Part shown: piece by piece, positions 21,875 through 31,169 of the stretch
Layout of the letters: every line of letters begins with the position of its first letter
Numbering within the stretch: position 1 is the stretch's first letter
NCBI GenBank assembly: GCA_017504945.1
Contig: JAFVQJ010000031.1
Span: 1 to 51,666 of the forward strand
Direction: 5' to 3'
DNA: 51,666 nucleotides
Source of the DNA: Clostridia bacterium
GTDB taxonomy: Bacteria > Bacillota > Clostridia > Oscillospirales > RGIG5299
Made by a program: the position numbers and the translations under genes
The notes under the pieces: generated by a model
Seen by the model: the letters and a program-made list of their open reading frames with translations, nothing else
The model's database searches: none
What the model was told of the DNA's origin: nothing

Positions 21875-24592
21875 ATGGGAATATTTTCATCGCTTTTCGG
21901 CGCGAAAAGAGACATTAAAAAAATACAGCCTACGGTTGATAAAATATTGGCACTCGAGGAGGAATACGGCGCACTTTCCGAGCAGGAGCTGAAGGGCAAA
22001 ACACAGCTTTTCAAAGACAGACTTCAGTCGGGTGAAACGCTTGACGATATATTGCCCGAGGCGTTTGCAACGCTTCGTGAGGCGGCTTGGCGAGTGCTCG
22101 GCGAGAAGGCGTATCCCGTTCAGCTTATCGGCGGTATCGTTCTTCATCAGGGAAGAATAGCCGAAATGAAAACGGGTGAGGGTAAAACTCTCGTTGCGAC
22201 CCTTCCTTGCTACTTAAACGCCTTAAACGGCAAGGGCGTCCACGTAATTACCGTAAACGATTACCTTGCCAAGCGAGACTCGGAGTGGATGGGCAAGGTC
22301 TATAAATATCTCGGTCTTTCGGTGGGACTCGTTATTCACGGAATGAACCACGAGCAGAAGCAGGCGGCATATAACGCCGATATAACCTACGGCACCAATA
22401 ACGAATTCGGCTTCGACTACCTGCGTGACAATATGGTTATTTATAAGGATCAGATGGTACAGCGCGGCCACGCCTTCGCGATAGTCGACGAGGTCGACTC
22501 AATACTTATCGACGAGGCAAGAACGCCCCTTATAATTTCAGGTCAGGCAGATAAGCCCAACGAGCTTTACGCTATGGCAGACCGCTTCGTAAAGGGTCTT
22601 AAATCGGTAATGGTAACGGAGATGGACAATAAGGAGTCCAACGACGACAGGACCGAGGATTATATAATTGACGAAAAGGCAAAAACGGCAATACTCCTCA
22701 AAAACGGCGTTAAAAAAGCAGAGGCGTATTTCGGAGTTGCCTGCCTTTCCGATGCCGAAAACAGCGAGCTTTCGCACCATATAAATCAGGCTCTCAAGGC
22801 AAACGGAATTATGAAGAGGGACGTTGACTACGTCGTAAAGGACGGCGAGGTAATAATAGTCGACGAATTCACCGGCCGCCTTATGTTCGGCAGACGCTAC
22901 TCGCAGGGACTTCATCAGGCAATCGAGGCAAAGGAGCACGTAAAGGTCGAAAACGAGAGCAAAACGCTCGCTACCATCACCTTCCAGAACTATTTCCGCC
23001 TTTATAAAAAGCTTTCGGGTATGACGGGTACCGCAAAAACGGAGGAGGACGAATTCACCGAGATATACAATCTTGACGTAGTTGAGATCCCCACCAACCG
23101 CCCCGTTGCAAGAATAGATAACGAGGACGTTATCTACAAGACCGTTGCCGCAAAATACAACGCTATATGCGACCAGATAGTCGAGTGCAACAAAAGAGGT
23201 CAGCCGGTGCTTGTCGGTACGGTATCCATCGAGCGCTCGGAGGATATTTCAAAAACCCTTCGCAAGAGAGGCATAAAGCACGAGGTGCTCAATGCAAAGC
23301 ATCACGAGAAGGAAGCCGAGATAGTAGCACAGGCGGGCAAGAAGGGCGCCGTTACCATCGCCACCAATATGGCGGGACGAGGCACCGATATAAAGCTCGG
23401 CGGTAACGCAGAATTTATGGCGAAATCGGAGATGAAGCGTAAGGGCTTTTCCGATGAGCTTATAATAGAATCCACCGGTCACGCCGAGACCGATAACGAG
23501 GATATCATAAAGGCAAGAGAGTATTTTGCCGAGGCAGAAGCTCGCTATAAAAAGCAGATAGAGATCGAGGCAAACGAGGTAAGAGAGGCAGGCGGACTTT
23601 TCGTGCTCGGCACCGAGCGTCACGAGTCGCGCCGAATCGACAATCAGCTTCGCGGCCGCTCGGGACGTCAGGGCGACCCCGGCGAATCGCGCTTCTATCT
23701 CTCTATGGAAGACGATCTCATGCGCCTTTTCGGCGGCGAGCGAGTCTATAATATGATGAGTATGCTCAATATCCCCGAGGATCAGCCCCTCGAGATGAAG
23801 ATGCTTTCAAGCACCATCGAGTCGGCGCAGAAAAGGGTAGAGGGCATGAACTTTGCCCGCAGAAAGAGCGTTTTGGATTACGACGACGTAATGAACAAGC
23901 AACGTGAGGTCATCTATGCACAGCGCCGTCAGGTGCTCGACGGAGAGGACGTCAAGAAATCGGTAATGAAGATGCTCGACGAGGTCATCGAAAACACCGT
24001 TTCGCAGTTCACAAACGACGTAAAGGACAGCTGGAATTTAGACGCTGTCCGCGCCGCCTTTGCAGGCGTGTTCCTCACCGAAAACGACCTTCGATACGAT
24101 AAAAAGACGTTTGAAAGGATCGACAGAGAGGATATAATCGCAGAGCTAAAGGAAAAGGCGTATGCGAGATACGCCGAGCGCGAGGAGATGAACACTCCCG
24201 AAATAATGCGCGAGATAGAGCGAATAGTGCTTCTTCAGGTGGTCGACCGCCATTGGATGAACCATATCGACGCTATGGACGATCTTCGCGAGGGCATAAG
24301 ACTTCGCGCCTACGCTCAAAGAGACCCCATCGTTGAATACCGCTACGAGAGCGCCGATATGTTCGACGCCATGATAGCCGAGATAAAAGAGGAAACCGTA
24401 AGACTTGCGATGACCGCCGTTATCCGCAGAAACGACGAGCTTAAGCGCAAGGAGGTCGCAAAGGCGTCTGACGCCTCTCTTGCGGGTGGCACGGGCGCAC
24501 AGAAGAAAAAGAGCGCCGTTATATCCAAAAACGGACCCTGCCCCTGCGGAAGCGGAAAGAAATATAAGCGTTGCTGCGGTAAGGATGAGTAA
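21875..24592 (+). CDS. secA: Preprotein translocase ATPase SecA
   Basis: Encodes 905 aa, full length. This motor ATPase pushes unfolded preproteins through SecYEG. Motifs: Walker [15 protein letters not shown] near 100, Walker [22 protein letters not shown] near 208, the second NBD with [14 protein letters not shown] near 500, [30 protein letters not shown] near 585, and the C-terminal zinc tail [15 protein letters not shown] that binds SecB or ribosomes. AAGGAG precedes the ATG. The stop overlaps the start region of yqeG, indicating translational coupling. Confidence 0.98.
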   Translation: MGIFSSLFGAKRDIKKIQPTVDKILALEEEYGALSEQELKGKTQLFKDRLQSGETLDDILPEAFATLREAAWRVLGEKAYPVQLIGGIVLHQGRIAEMKTGEGKTLVATLPCYLNALNGKGVHVITVNDYLAKRDSEWMGKVYKYLGLSVGLVIHGMNHEQKQAAYNADITYGTNNEFGFDYLRDNMVIYKDQMVQRGHAFAIVDEVDSILIDEARTPLIISGQADKPNELYAMADRFVKGLKSVMVTEMDNKESNDDRTEDYIIDEKAKTAILLKNGVKKAEAYFGVACLSDAENSELSHHINQALKANGIMKRDVDYVVKDGEVIIVDEFTGRLMFGRRYSQGLHQAIEAKEHVKVENESKTLATITFQNYFRLYKKLSGMTGTAKTEEDEFTEIYNLDVVEIPTNRPVARIDNEDVIYKTVAAKYNAICDQIVECNKRGQPVLVGTVSIERSEDISKTLRKRGIKHEVLNAKHHEKEAEIVAQAGKKGAVTIATNMAGRGTDIKLGGNAEFMAKSEMKRKGFSDELIIESTGHAETDNEDIIKAREYFAEAEARYKKQIEIEANEVREAGGLFVLGTERHESRRIDNQLRGRSGRQGDPGESRFYLSMEDDLMRLFGGERVYNMMSMLNIPEDQPLEMKMLSSTIESAQKRVEGMNFARRKSVLDYDDVMNKQREVIYAQRRQVLDGEDVKKSVMKMLDEVIENTVSQFTNDVKDSWNLDAVRAAFAGVFLTENDLRYDKKTFERIDREDIIAELKEKAYARYAEREEMNTPEIMREIERIVLLQVVDRHWMNHIDAMDDLREGIRLRAYAQRDPIVEYRYESADMFDAMIAEIKEETVRLAMTAVIRRNDELKRKEVAKASDASLAGGTGAQKKKSAVISKNGPCPCGSGKKYKRCCGKDE

Positions 24593-24593
24593 A

Positions 24594-25070
24594 ATGCTCC
24601 GCCCCGATTTCATATTTGAAAGCGTTGCCGACCTCACCTCCGATTTTTACCTTAAAAACGGAATAAAGGCGGTAATATTCGATATCGACGATACCCTTTG
24701 CCCACACGGAAGCGAGGCTCCCACCGAGGATTGCAGGGCAGCCGTTTCGGCGGCCTTGTCGGCGGGTGCGGGAGTCGGTTTTATCTCCAACAATAAGGCG
24801 AAGCGAAACGAATTTTTCACACCCATCGTCTTGTCGGCAAATAAGCCGTCAAAAAGGGGATATCTCGAGATATGCAAAAGGCTCGGCGTAAAGCCGTGCG
24901 AGGCACTGTCGGTGGGCGATCAGCTCTTTACTGACGTATGGGGAGCAAGGCGCGCAGGCATAAAAGCCGCCCTCGTAACGCCGATATCGAACTATAAAAA
25001 CCCGATAATAGCAATAAAAAGAGTGCTTGAAAAGCCACTTCTTCGAAAATACAAAGGAAAATCAAAATGA
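24594..25070 (+). CDS. yqeG: YqeG family HAD IIIA-type phosphatase
   Basis: A 158-aa haloacid-dehalogenase protein. Motif I is VIFDIDDTLCPHG (nucleophile and general acid Asp), motif II FISNNKAKR, motif III/IV GDQLFTDVWGARRAGI. YqeG homologues include phosphatidylglycerophosphate phosphatases and ribosome-linked proteins; the exact substrate is not settled by sequence. AAGGA within the end of secA is 8 nt before the ATG at 24594; an ATG at 24585 is also in frame but has no room for a ribosome site. Its stop shares ATGA with the next gene. Confidence 0.9.
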   Translation: MLRPDFIFESVADLTSDFYLKNGIKAVIFDIDDTLCPHGSEAPTEDCRAAVSAALSAGAGVGFISNNKAKRNEFFTPIVLSANKPSKRGYLEICKRLGVKPCEALSVGDQLFTDVWGARRAGIKAALVTPISNYKNPIIAIKRVLEKPLLRKYKGKSK

Positions 25071-25909
25071 TAAGATTCGGACCCGCAGGCCGTGACGACG
25101 GCTTTTATCAAAGCGGCTACAAAAAAGCAAAGGAAATAGCGGCTTACGTTGCCGAAAACGGACTGAACGCATTTGAATATCAGTGCGTGCGAGGCGTTAA
25201 GGTAAACGAAGCCGATCTCGCCGCCTTAAAGGCGGAGGCAAAGAATAAGGATATTCTGCTCTCGGTTCACGCGCCCTATTACATTTCAATGTCGGGCGTC
25301 GACCCCGATAAGCGCTTAAAAAGCATCGACTATATAATGCAGACCGCCGTTGCCGCAAAAATGATGGGAGCGGACCGTGTCATCTTCCACAGCGGCTCTC
25401 TCTCGGGACAGACGAGGGAGGAGGCACTCCTTCTCGCGAAGGACACTCTTTTAAAAACCGTTGAGGCGCTTAAGGAAAACGGACTTTACGGCGAGATATA
25501 TCTTTGCCCCGAAACAATGGGGAAGGTAAATCAGCTCGGCACGCTTTACGAGGTGCTTGAGCTTTGCAAGCTCGATGAATTCGTAATTCCCTGCATAGAT
25601 TTCGGTCATTTAAACGCGAGAACGCAGGGTGAATTGAAAACGGCGGAGGATTTTGAAAAAATAGCGAAAGCCGTTTTTGACAGCAAAAAAGATAAGATAC
25701 ATTGCCATTTTTCAATGATAGAATACACACAGGGCGGCGAAAAACGCCACCTTACCTTTCAGGACGGAGAGACCTTCGGACCCGATTACCGCATAATGCT
25801 CGACGTATTTTCAAAATACGGCTTCGATATGCGTGTCATCTCCGAATCGGCGGGAAGTCAGACGGCAGACTCCAAAACGATGAAGGAATATTACGAAGCG
25901 TTGAGGTAG
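25067..25909 (+). CDS. Endonuclease IV-like TIM-barrel protein
   Basis: Encodes 280 aa, matching the AP-endonuclease family 2 fold. Metal-ligand candidates in order: SVHAPYY, IFHSGSL, CPETMG, CIDFGHLNA (Asp and His), HCHFSMIEYT, and VISES near the end, which align with endonuclease IV ligands. In true Nfo the late motif is DRH; here KRH is seen, so the set may be incomplete. It may repair abasic sites or be a TIM-barrel sugar isomerase relative. The start codon overlaps the yqeG stop (ATGA), and its own stop is TAG. Confidence 0.82.
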   Translation: MIRFGPAGRDDGFYQSGYKKAKEIAAYVAENGLNAFEYQCVRGVKVNEADLAALKAEAKNKDILLSVHAPYYISMSGVDPDKRLKSIDYIMQTAVAAKMMGADRVIFHSGSLSGQTREEALLLAKDTLLKTVEALKENGLYGEIYLCPETMGKVNQLGTLYEVLELCKLDEFVIPCIDFGHLNARTQGELKTAEDFEKIAKAVFDSKKDKIHCHFSMIEYTQGGEKRHLTFQDGETFGPDYRIMLDVFSKYGFDMRVISESAGSQTADSKTMKEYYEALR

Positions 25910-25913
25910 AAAA

Positions 25914-26969
25914 ATGAAGCTAAACGGAAAAGAAATGACAAAGGCAGACGTGCTTCGTCGCACGGGAAATATCGACCAGATAGCCTACGTCCGAAAGGTA
26001 ACGCTTTCGGAGGGCAAGGGCGAGGGAATAAGGCTTTACGAGATAGCAAACGGAAGCGGAATAGAATTCTCCCTTCAGGAATCGAAATGCCTCGATATCC
26101 TCGATATGAAATATAAGGGCGAGAATTTAAGACTTCTTGCCAAAACGGGACCCGTTGCCGAAACGAGAGCCGATAACCGCGGCATAAACTATCTCCGAAG
26201 CATTTCCGGCGGCTTTATGTACACCTGCGGACTTTCAAACGTCGGCAAGGAATACGAGGACGGTATTGCCCGCCACTACAACCACGGCAGAGTCCGCTTT
26301 ATTCCCGCAGAAAAGGTGTCGGCTTCGGCGGCATGGGAGGGCGACGAGTATAAGATCTCGGTAAAGGGCGAAATGAGAGATTCGGGCTTTTTTAACGATA
26401 ACCTCGTGCTTCGCCGCGAAATATATACCTCGGTAGGCGAGAAGGGCTTTCATATACGTGACGTCGTTGAAAACGAGGGCTTTTCAAAGCAGCCCATTAT
26501 GATAATGTATCATATGAACCTGAGCTATCCGCTAATAGATAAAAACTGTGAGTTTTTCGCAACCGAAAGCGGCTATATGCCAATACCGGGTAGCGAGGCT
26601 GAGGCGGATCGTCGCCTTGAGATAACCGATCCCGTTGACGGATATGACGAAACGGGCTATCTCTACACCGTAAGCTCGAAAAACGGCAAAGCCTTCGCCG
26701 GAGTTTACAATAAGGAGAAAAAGCTCGGAATTTTAATTTCGTTCGAGGATAAAAACCTTCCTTATCTTCTCGAGTGGAAATCAATGCGCTCGGGTGACTA
26801 CGCCTTCGGAATAATGCCCACAAACTGTCACATAATGGGCAGAGAGAAGGAAAACGAGCTTGGAACGCTCAAATATATAGAATCCTTTGAAAAACTGTGC
26901 TATAATATAGACGTTACCGTGATCGACGGCGACGACGAATATAATGAAATTAAAAAAGTATTAAAATAA
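25914..26969 (+). CDS. DUF4432 family protein (aldose 1-epimerase-like)
   Basis: Encodes 351 aa. The galactose-mutarotase-like beta-sandwich pattern is visible in SGGFMYTCGLSNVG, HYNHGRVRF, IMIMYHMNLSYPLI and LLEWKSMRSGDYAFGIMPTNC, matching the DUF4432 relatives of aldose epimerases. The conserved His residues (HGR, YHMN) and Glu (LEWK) fit a carbohydrate-binding active site. The substrate is unknown. It begins 4 bp after the preceding stop, so it belongs to the secA-led run. Confidence 0.85.
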   Translation: MKLNGKEMTKADVLRRTGNIDQIAYVRKVTLSEGKGEGIRLYEIANGSGIEFSLQESKCLDILDMKYKGENLRLLAKTGPVAETRADNRGINYLRSISGGFMYTCGLSNVGKEYEDGIARHYNHGRVRFIPAEKVSASAAWEGDEYKISVKGEMRDSGFFNDNLVLRREIYTSVGEKGFHIRDVVENEGFSKQPIMIMYHMNLSYPLIDKNCEFFATESGYMPIPGSEAEADRRLEITDPVDGYDETGYLYTVSSKNGKAFAGVYNKEKKLGILISFEDKNLPYLLEWKSMRSGDYAFGIMPTNCHIMGREKENELGTLKYIESFEKLCYNIDVTVIDGDDEYNEIKKVLK

Positions 26970-26982
26970 AGGGGATATAAAA

Positions 26983-27969
26983 ATGTTCGGAACAGACATA
27001 GCAATAGACCTCGGCACCGCAAACGTTTGCGTTTTCGTAAAGGGAAAGGGCCTCGTAATGATGGAGCCGTCCGTCGTTGCAAGAAACAGAAACACCAAGA
27101 GAATAATCAAAATAGGTAAAGAGGCACAGGAGATGCTCGGCAGAACGCCCGACAATATCGTTGCCGTCCGTCCTTTACGCGACGGCGTTATCTCCGACTT
27201 CGACAGCACCGAGGAGATGCTCCGCTACTTTATCAAAAAGGCTTGCGGCAGAAGCATATTCAGAACGAGAGTAATCGTCTGCATACCCTGCAAGGTAACC
27301 GACGTTGAATACCGTGCGGTATGCGACGCGGTAAGAAACACCGGTGCAAAGGACGTTAAGATAATCGAGGAGCCCTTGGCGGCTGCTATCGGCGCGGGAC
27401 TCGATATCGGCGGCCCCGTAGGCAACTTCGTGGTCGATATCGGCGGCGGCACCACCGATGCCGCAGTTATCTCGCTCGGAAGCATAGTCGATTCCGAGTC
27501 GGTAAAGATAGCGGGCGATAAATTCGATGAGTCGATAGTCAAATATTTGAGAAAGAAATACAATATCCTCGTAGGTGACAGAACCGCAGAGGAGGTAAAG
27601 CGTAAGATAGGCTGTGTGCTTCCCAGAGAGGAAAAACTCACAATGACGGTTAAGGGCAGATGCCTTCTCACAGGACTTCCCAAGACCATCGAGGTAACGA
27701 GTGACGAAACTACCGAGGCGTTTTCCGAGCCTGCGGCCGCAATACTCGATATAGTTCATAACCTCTTTTCGCGTACTCCCCCCGAGCTCGTAGGCGATAT
27801 CTCGGTAAACGGTATCTGCTTAACGGGCGGCGGCGCAATGATATACGGTATAGATAAGGCTATCGAAAACCGTATCGGCGTTCCCGTTCGTCTTGCCGAC
27901 GAGCCCGAATTATGTGTTGTTAAAGGAACAGGCGCTGCCTTAGAAACTTATTTTGATTTGGATGATTGA
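26983..27969 (+). CDS. mreB: Rod-shape protein MreB/Mbl
   Basis: A 328-aa bacterial actin that forms membrane filaments guiding lateral wall synthesis. The phosphate-1 motif is DIAIDLGTANVCVFVKGKG at the N terminus, connect and phosphate-2 motifs are FVVDIGGGTTDAAVISLG near 150, and the adenosine motif is CLTGGGAMIYGIDKAI near 285. Length is slightly below the usual 335-345 aa. There is no mreC or mreD downstream, so it is a stand-alone or Mbl-type paralogue. GGGG precedes the ATG 13 bp after DUF4432. Confidence 0.95.
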   Translation: MFGTDIAIDLGTANVCVFVKGKGLVMMEPSVVARNRNTKRIIKIGKEAQEMLGRTPDNIVAVRPLRDGVISDFDSTEEMLRYFIKKACGRSIFRTRVIVCIPCKVTDVEYRAVCDAVRNTGAKDVKIIEEPLAAAIGAGLDIGGPVGNFVVDIGGGTTDAAVISLGSIVDSESVKIAGDKFDESIVKYLRKKYNILVGDRTAEEVKRKIGCVLPREEKLTMTVKGRCLLTGLPKTIEVTSDETTEAFSEPAAAILDIVHNLFSRTPPELVGDISVNGICLTGGGAMIYGIDKAIENRIGVPVRLADEPELCVVKGTGAALETYFDLDD

Positions 27970-27974
27970 CTGCT

Positions 27975-29420
27975 ATGAATATTTCAGAAATTAATACAAG
28001 TATGCTGTGTGACCTCTACGAGTTCACAATGTCAAACGGATATATCCGCTCGGGTAACGGCAACAAGACTGCCGTTTTCGACCTTTTCTTCAGAAAGGTG
28101 CCCGACGGCGGCGGCTTTGCCATAATGGCGGGCATCGAGCAGGTGCTCGATTATATCGAAAACTTCCGCTTCACCGAGGAGGATATAGAGTTTTTGAAGT
28201 CAAAGGGAATATTTGACGAAAAGTTCTTCGATTATCTTCGCAACTTCAAATTCTCCTGCGACGTTTACGCAATTCCCGAGGGAACTCCCATATTCCCAAA
28301 CGAGCCTATTTTAACGGTAAAGGGTCCCATAATAGAGGCACAGCTTCTTGAGACCATGCTTTTACTCTTGATAAACCATCAGAGCCTCATTGCCACCAAG
28401 GCAAACAGAATAGTGAGAGCGGCCGAGGGCAGACCCGTTTACGAATTCGGCTCAAGAAGAGCGCAGGGAATCCACGCCGCCATACTCGGCGCAAGAGCGG
28501 CTTATATCGGCGGCTGCCTCGGCACCGCCTGCGTAGTCTGCGAGCAACTGTACGGTATCCCCTCGGTAGGTACGATGGCTCACTCGTGGGTCCAGATGTT
28601 CGATAGCGAATACGAGGCGTTCAAGACCTACGCCGAGACCTATCCCGATTCCTGCGCCCTGCTTATCGACACTTACAGCGTCTTGAAATCGGGTATGCCA
28701 AACGCCATAAAGTGCTTTGACGAGGTGTTAAAGCCTCTCGGCAAGCGCCCGAAGGCTGTAAGAATAGACAGCGGCGATATTACCTACCTCACCAGAAAAA
28801 TGCGCGTAATGCTCGATGAAGCGGGCTATCCCGACTGTAAAATAATGGCTTCCAACTCGCTTGACGAGTATATTATCCGCGATACTCTTATTCAGGGCGC
28901 GAAGATAGACTCCTTCGGAGTAGGCGAAAGACTTATCACCTCGAAGAGCGAGCCCGTTTTCGGCGGCGTTTATAAGCTTGCGGCAGTTGAGGAAAACGGC
29001 GAGCTGGTTCCCAGAATAAAGCTTTCCGAAAACGTAACGAAGATAAATATCCCCCACTTCAAAACGGTCTACCGCCTTTACGAAAATCAAACGGGCAAGG
29101 CGATTGCCGACATAATCGCCCTCAAGGACGAAAAGATAGACTTTACACAGCCTATCGAGATATTCGACCCCGATTACACATGGAAGAAAAAGGTCATAAC
29201 CGATTACTATGCCAAGGAGCTACCCGTAAAGCTCTTCGATAAGGGTAAGAGAGTATATAACTCGCCTCACGTAAAGGAAATTCAGAAATACTGTCTTAAA
29301 GAGGTGGAAAACCTCTGGGAAGAGGTCACCCGATTTGAGAATCCCCACACCTACTACGTCGACCTTTCCAAAGAGCTTTGGAACGTAAAGAACGATCTCA
29401 TAGTAAAATATCAGAAATAA
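27975..29420 (+). CDS. pncB: Nicotinate phosphoribosyltransferase
   Basis: Encodes 481 aa. This enzyme makes nicotinate mononucleotide from nicotinate and PRPP in NAD salvage. Visible motifs: TSMLCDLYEFTMSNGYI at the N terminus, EFGSRRAQGIHAAI near 155-170, the GTMAHSWVQMF block near 200, and KAVRIDSGDITYL near 262. The ATG at 27975 is preferred to a TTG at 27966 that overlaps the mreB stop. The ribosome site is weak, consistent with coupling to mreB. Length is typical of the longer Firmicutes PncB. Confidence 0.95.
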   Translation: MNISEINTSMLCDLYEFTMSNGYIRSGNGNKTAVFDLFFRKVPDGGGFAIMAGIEQVLDYIENFRFTEEDIEFLKSKGIFDEKFFDYLRNFKFSCDVYAIPEGTPIFPNEPILTVKGPIIEAQLLETMLLLLINHQSLIATKANRIVRAAEGRPVYEFGSRRAQGIHAAILGARAAYIGGCLGTACVVCEQLYGIPSVGTMAHSWVQMFDSEYEAFKTYAETYPDSCALLIDTYSVLKSGMPNAIKCFDEVLKPLGKRPKAVRIDSGDITYLTRKMRVMLDEAGYPDCKIMASNSLDEYIIRDTLIQGAKIDSFGVGERLITSKSEPVFGGVYKLAAVEENGELVPRIKLSENVTKINIPHFKTVYRLYENQTGKAIADIIALKDEKIDFTQPIEIFDPDYTWKKKVITDYYAKELPVKLFDKGKRVYNSPHVKEIQKYCLKEVENLWEEVTRFENPHTYYVDLSKELWNVKNDLIVKYQK

Positions 29421-29432
29421 GGAGAATGGCTC

Positions 29433-30551
29433 GTGGAATACAACCATTTTATGCCTACGAGAGTTATCTCAAAGAAGGACGCCGTAAGGGACTTTGACTT
29501 TTCCAAGCTCGGCAAAAGAGCGATACTCGTAACGGGTAAAACGGGAGCCGTTAAAAGCGGCGCGCTTGCCGACGTTACCGAAAGACTTGAGGCGTGCGGT
29601 ATCGAATACTGCATTTTCAACGAGATAGAGGAAAATCCGAGCATCGAAAGCTGCGTTAAGGCGGCAGATGCGGCAAGGAGCTTCGGAGCCGACGTAATGA
29701 TCGCCATAGGCGGCGGCTCTGCGATGGATGCCGCAAAGGCTGCTGCGGTCTTTGCCACCAACGATTTTGCCGATCCCTACGAGATATACGTTTCGATTCC
29801 GCGCCGCGCTCTTCCGCTTGTTGTCGTCGGCACCACCTCGGGCACGGGCTCGGAGGTAACCGCCGTTTCGGTAATAACGGCAAGCGGTAAGGATGGCGAG
29901 CGTTTCAAGAAAAGCCTTAAATCACCGAGAATCTATCCGCTTTACGCACTTGTTGACCCCAAATATACCTATAAGCTGCCGTGGAATATTACTCTTTCCA
30001 CAGCGCTTGACGTGGTCTCCCACGCGATAGAGTCGCTTTACAGCCCCAAGGCAGGGGAGATAAGCCTCATCTATGCATACGAGGGCTTAAAGCGCGCATG
30101 GTCGGCAATAAAGAAGGCGCATTGGCAGACCTTCGTTGAATTTCGCGATATAACCCCCGACGTGCGCGACGAGCTTTCCTGTGCCTCAATAATAGCGGGC
30201 ATGGCAATAAACCTCACCGGCACCGGATTTGCTCACGCAATAAGCTATCCTCTTTCGGTAAATAAATACGTGCCTCACGGCTTGGCTTGCGCCTATTCGC
30301 TCGTGCCTTATCTTAAGCACAATCGCGGTGAGGACGAGCGCCGCGATAAAATGTTCGAGCAGGCGGTGGGATACAGCTTCGAGGAATTTTACGAGGATAT
30401 GCAAAAGCTTCTGCCCGATGCTCCGAGCCTTTCCTACGCGGAGATAGACTCCTTTACCGAGCTTACCGCCACGAGCGCCTCGCTCAAAAACTCGATATCG
30501 CCCCTCTCCGGAACGGGCGTCGAAAAGCTCTATCTCGCAATGCATAAATGA
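29433..30551 (+). CDS. Iron-containing alcohol dehydrogenase
   Basis: Encodes 372 aa. It is a group III Fe-dependent NAD(P)H dehydrogenase interconverting an alcohol and its aldehyde. Motifs: GGGSAMDAAKAAA (cofactor loop) near 95, TTSGTGSEVT near 135, and metal ligands in STALDVVSHAIESL (Asp, His), GTGFAHAISYPL (His) and VPHGLACA (His). The start is GTG at 29433 with AAGGAG 8 nt upstream. It closes the secA-led run. The substrate is unknown; butanol/ethanol-type or methylglyoxal-type activity is possible. Confidence 0.93.
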   Translation: MEYNHFMPTRVISKKDAVRDFDFSKLGKRAILVTGKTGAVKSGALADVTERLEACGIEYCIFNEIEENPSIESCVKAADAARSFGADVMIAIGGGSAMDAAKAAAVFATNDFADPYEIYVSIPRRALPLVVVGTTSGTGSEVTAVSVITASGKDGERFKKSLKSPRIYPLYALVDPKYTYKLPWNITLSTALDVVSHAIESLYSPKAGEISLIYAYEGLKRAWSAIKKAHWQTFVEFRDITPDVRDELSCASIIAGMAINLTGTGFAHAISYPLSVNKYVPHGLACAYSLVPYLKHNRGEDERRDKMFEQAVGYSFEEFYEDMQKLLPDAPSLSYAEIDSFTELTATSASLKNSISPLSGTGVEKLYLAMHK

Positions 30552-30612
30552 CCTGAATGCCGCTTTAAAAACGGCTTAAAAACACAAATAGAACATTTGT
30601 TTTAAAAACACA

Positions 30613-30662
30613 AAAAAATCAAGGGTTTTTTCTAAAAAAACAGGAAAAACCCTTGATTTTTT
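30613..30662 (+). terminator. Terminator ahead of mraZ (fused to its promoter)
   Basis: AAAAAATCAAGGGTTTTT pairs with AAAAACCCTTGATTTTTT, ending the upstream run. The TTGATT in its descending arm (30653-30658) is also the -35 box of the mraZ promoter. Confidence 0.85.
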
Positions 30663-30680
30663 TTGTTATGATGGTATAAT
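30653..30680 (+). promoter_or_regulatory. mraZ (dcw cluster) promoter
   Basis: TTGATT, 16 bp, TATAAT. It overlaps the upstream terminator stem and leads directly into the MraZ site array. Confidence 0.85.
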
Positions 30681-30730
30681 AGTGGTAATTAGTGTGCAAA
30701 AGTGGCACCAAGTGTAAAAAAGTGGTAAAA
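30681..30730 (+). promoter_or_regulatory. MraZ operator, five 10-bp-phased repeats
   Basis: Five decamers in perfect register: AGTGGTAATT, AGTGTGCAAA, AGTGGCACCA, AGTGTAAAAA, AGTGGTAAAA. Known MraZ sites are direct repeats of about (A)GTGG/T at 10-bp spacing, upstream of mraZ. The array starts one base after the -10 box, so bound MraZ would sit over the transcription start, which suits repression. Five sites is at the high end of reported arrays as I recall them. Confidence 0.88.
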
Positions 30731-30746
30731 ACGGAGGTGAAAAGGC

Positions 30747-31166
30747 ATGTTAATAGGCGAGTATTACCACAGTATCGACGAAAAAGGAAGAATAATGGTA
30801 CCGGTAAAATTCCGAAACGATTTTGCGGGCAAGGTCTATATCACCCGCGGCCTCGATAAGTGCCTTTTCGTTTTCGGTGAAAGAGAGTGGAACGACCTCT
30901 ACGAGAGGATAAAGGCTCTCAAAATGTCCGATGCCACACCCGTTATCCGCTTCCTCTGGAACGGCGCCGCCGAGGCTGAGTTCGATAAGCAGGGAAGAAT
31001 ACTTATCCCCCAGAACCTTCGCGAATACGCCGGTCTTTCGAAGGACGCCGTCTTTGCGGGCTCTGCAACGAGAGCGGAGATATGGGATAAGGAAAAATGG
31101 TCTGAATACGAGCAGACGCTTAAATCCGATAATATCGCCGAGATAATGTCGAAGATAGGACTTTAA
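30747..31166 (+). CDS. mraZ: Transcriptional regulator MraZ
   Basis: A 139-aa AbrB-fold protein with two swapped-hairpin repeats: IDEKGRIMVPVKFR near 10-23 and FDKQGRILIPQNLREYAG near 80-97. It binds repeats in its own promoter and controls the dcw cluster. GGAGG lies 9-10 nt before the ATG. The matching operator at 30681-30730 makes autoregulation very likely. It is the first gene of a 12-gene division/wall operon plus serS. Confidence 0.97.
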   Translation: MLIGEYYHSIDEKGRIMVPVKFRNDFAGKVYITRGLDKCLFVFGEREWNDLYERIKALKMSDATPVIRFLWNGAAEAEFDKQGRILIPQNLREYAGLSKDAVFAGSATRAEIWDKEKWSEYEQTLKSDNIAEIMSKIGL

Positions 31167-31169
31167 AAA

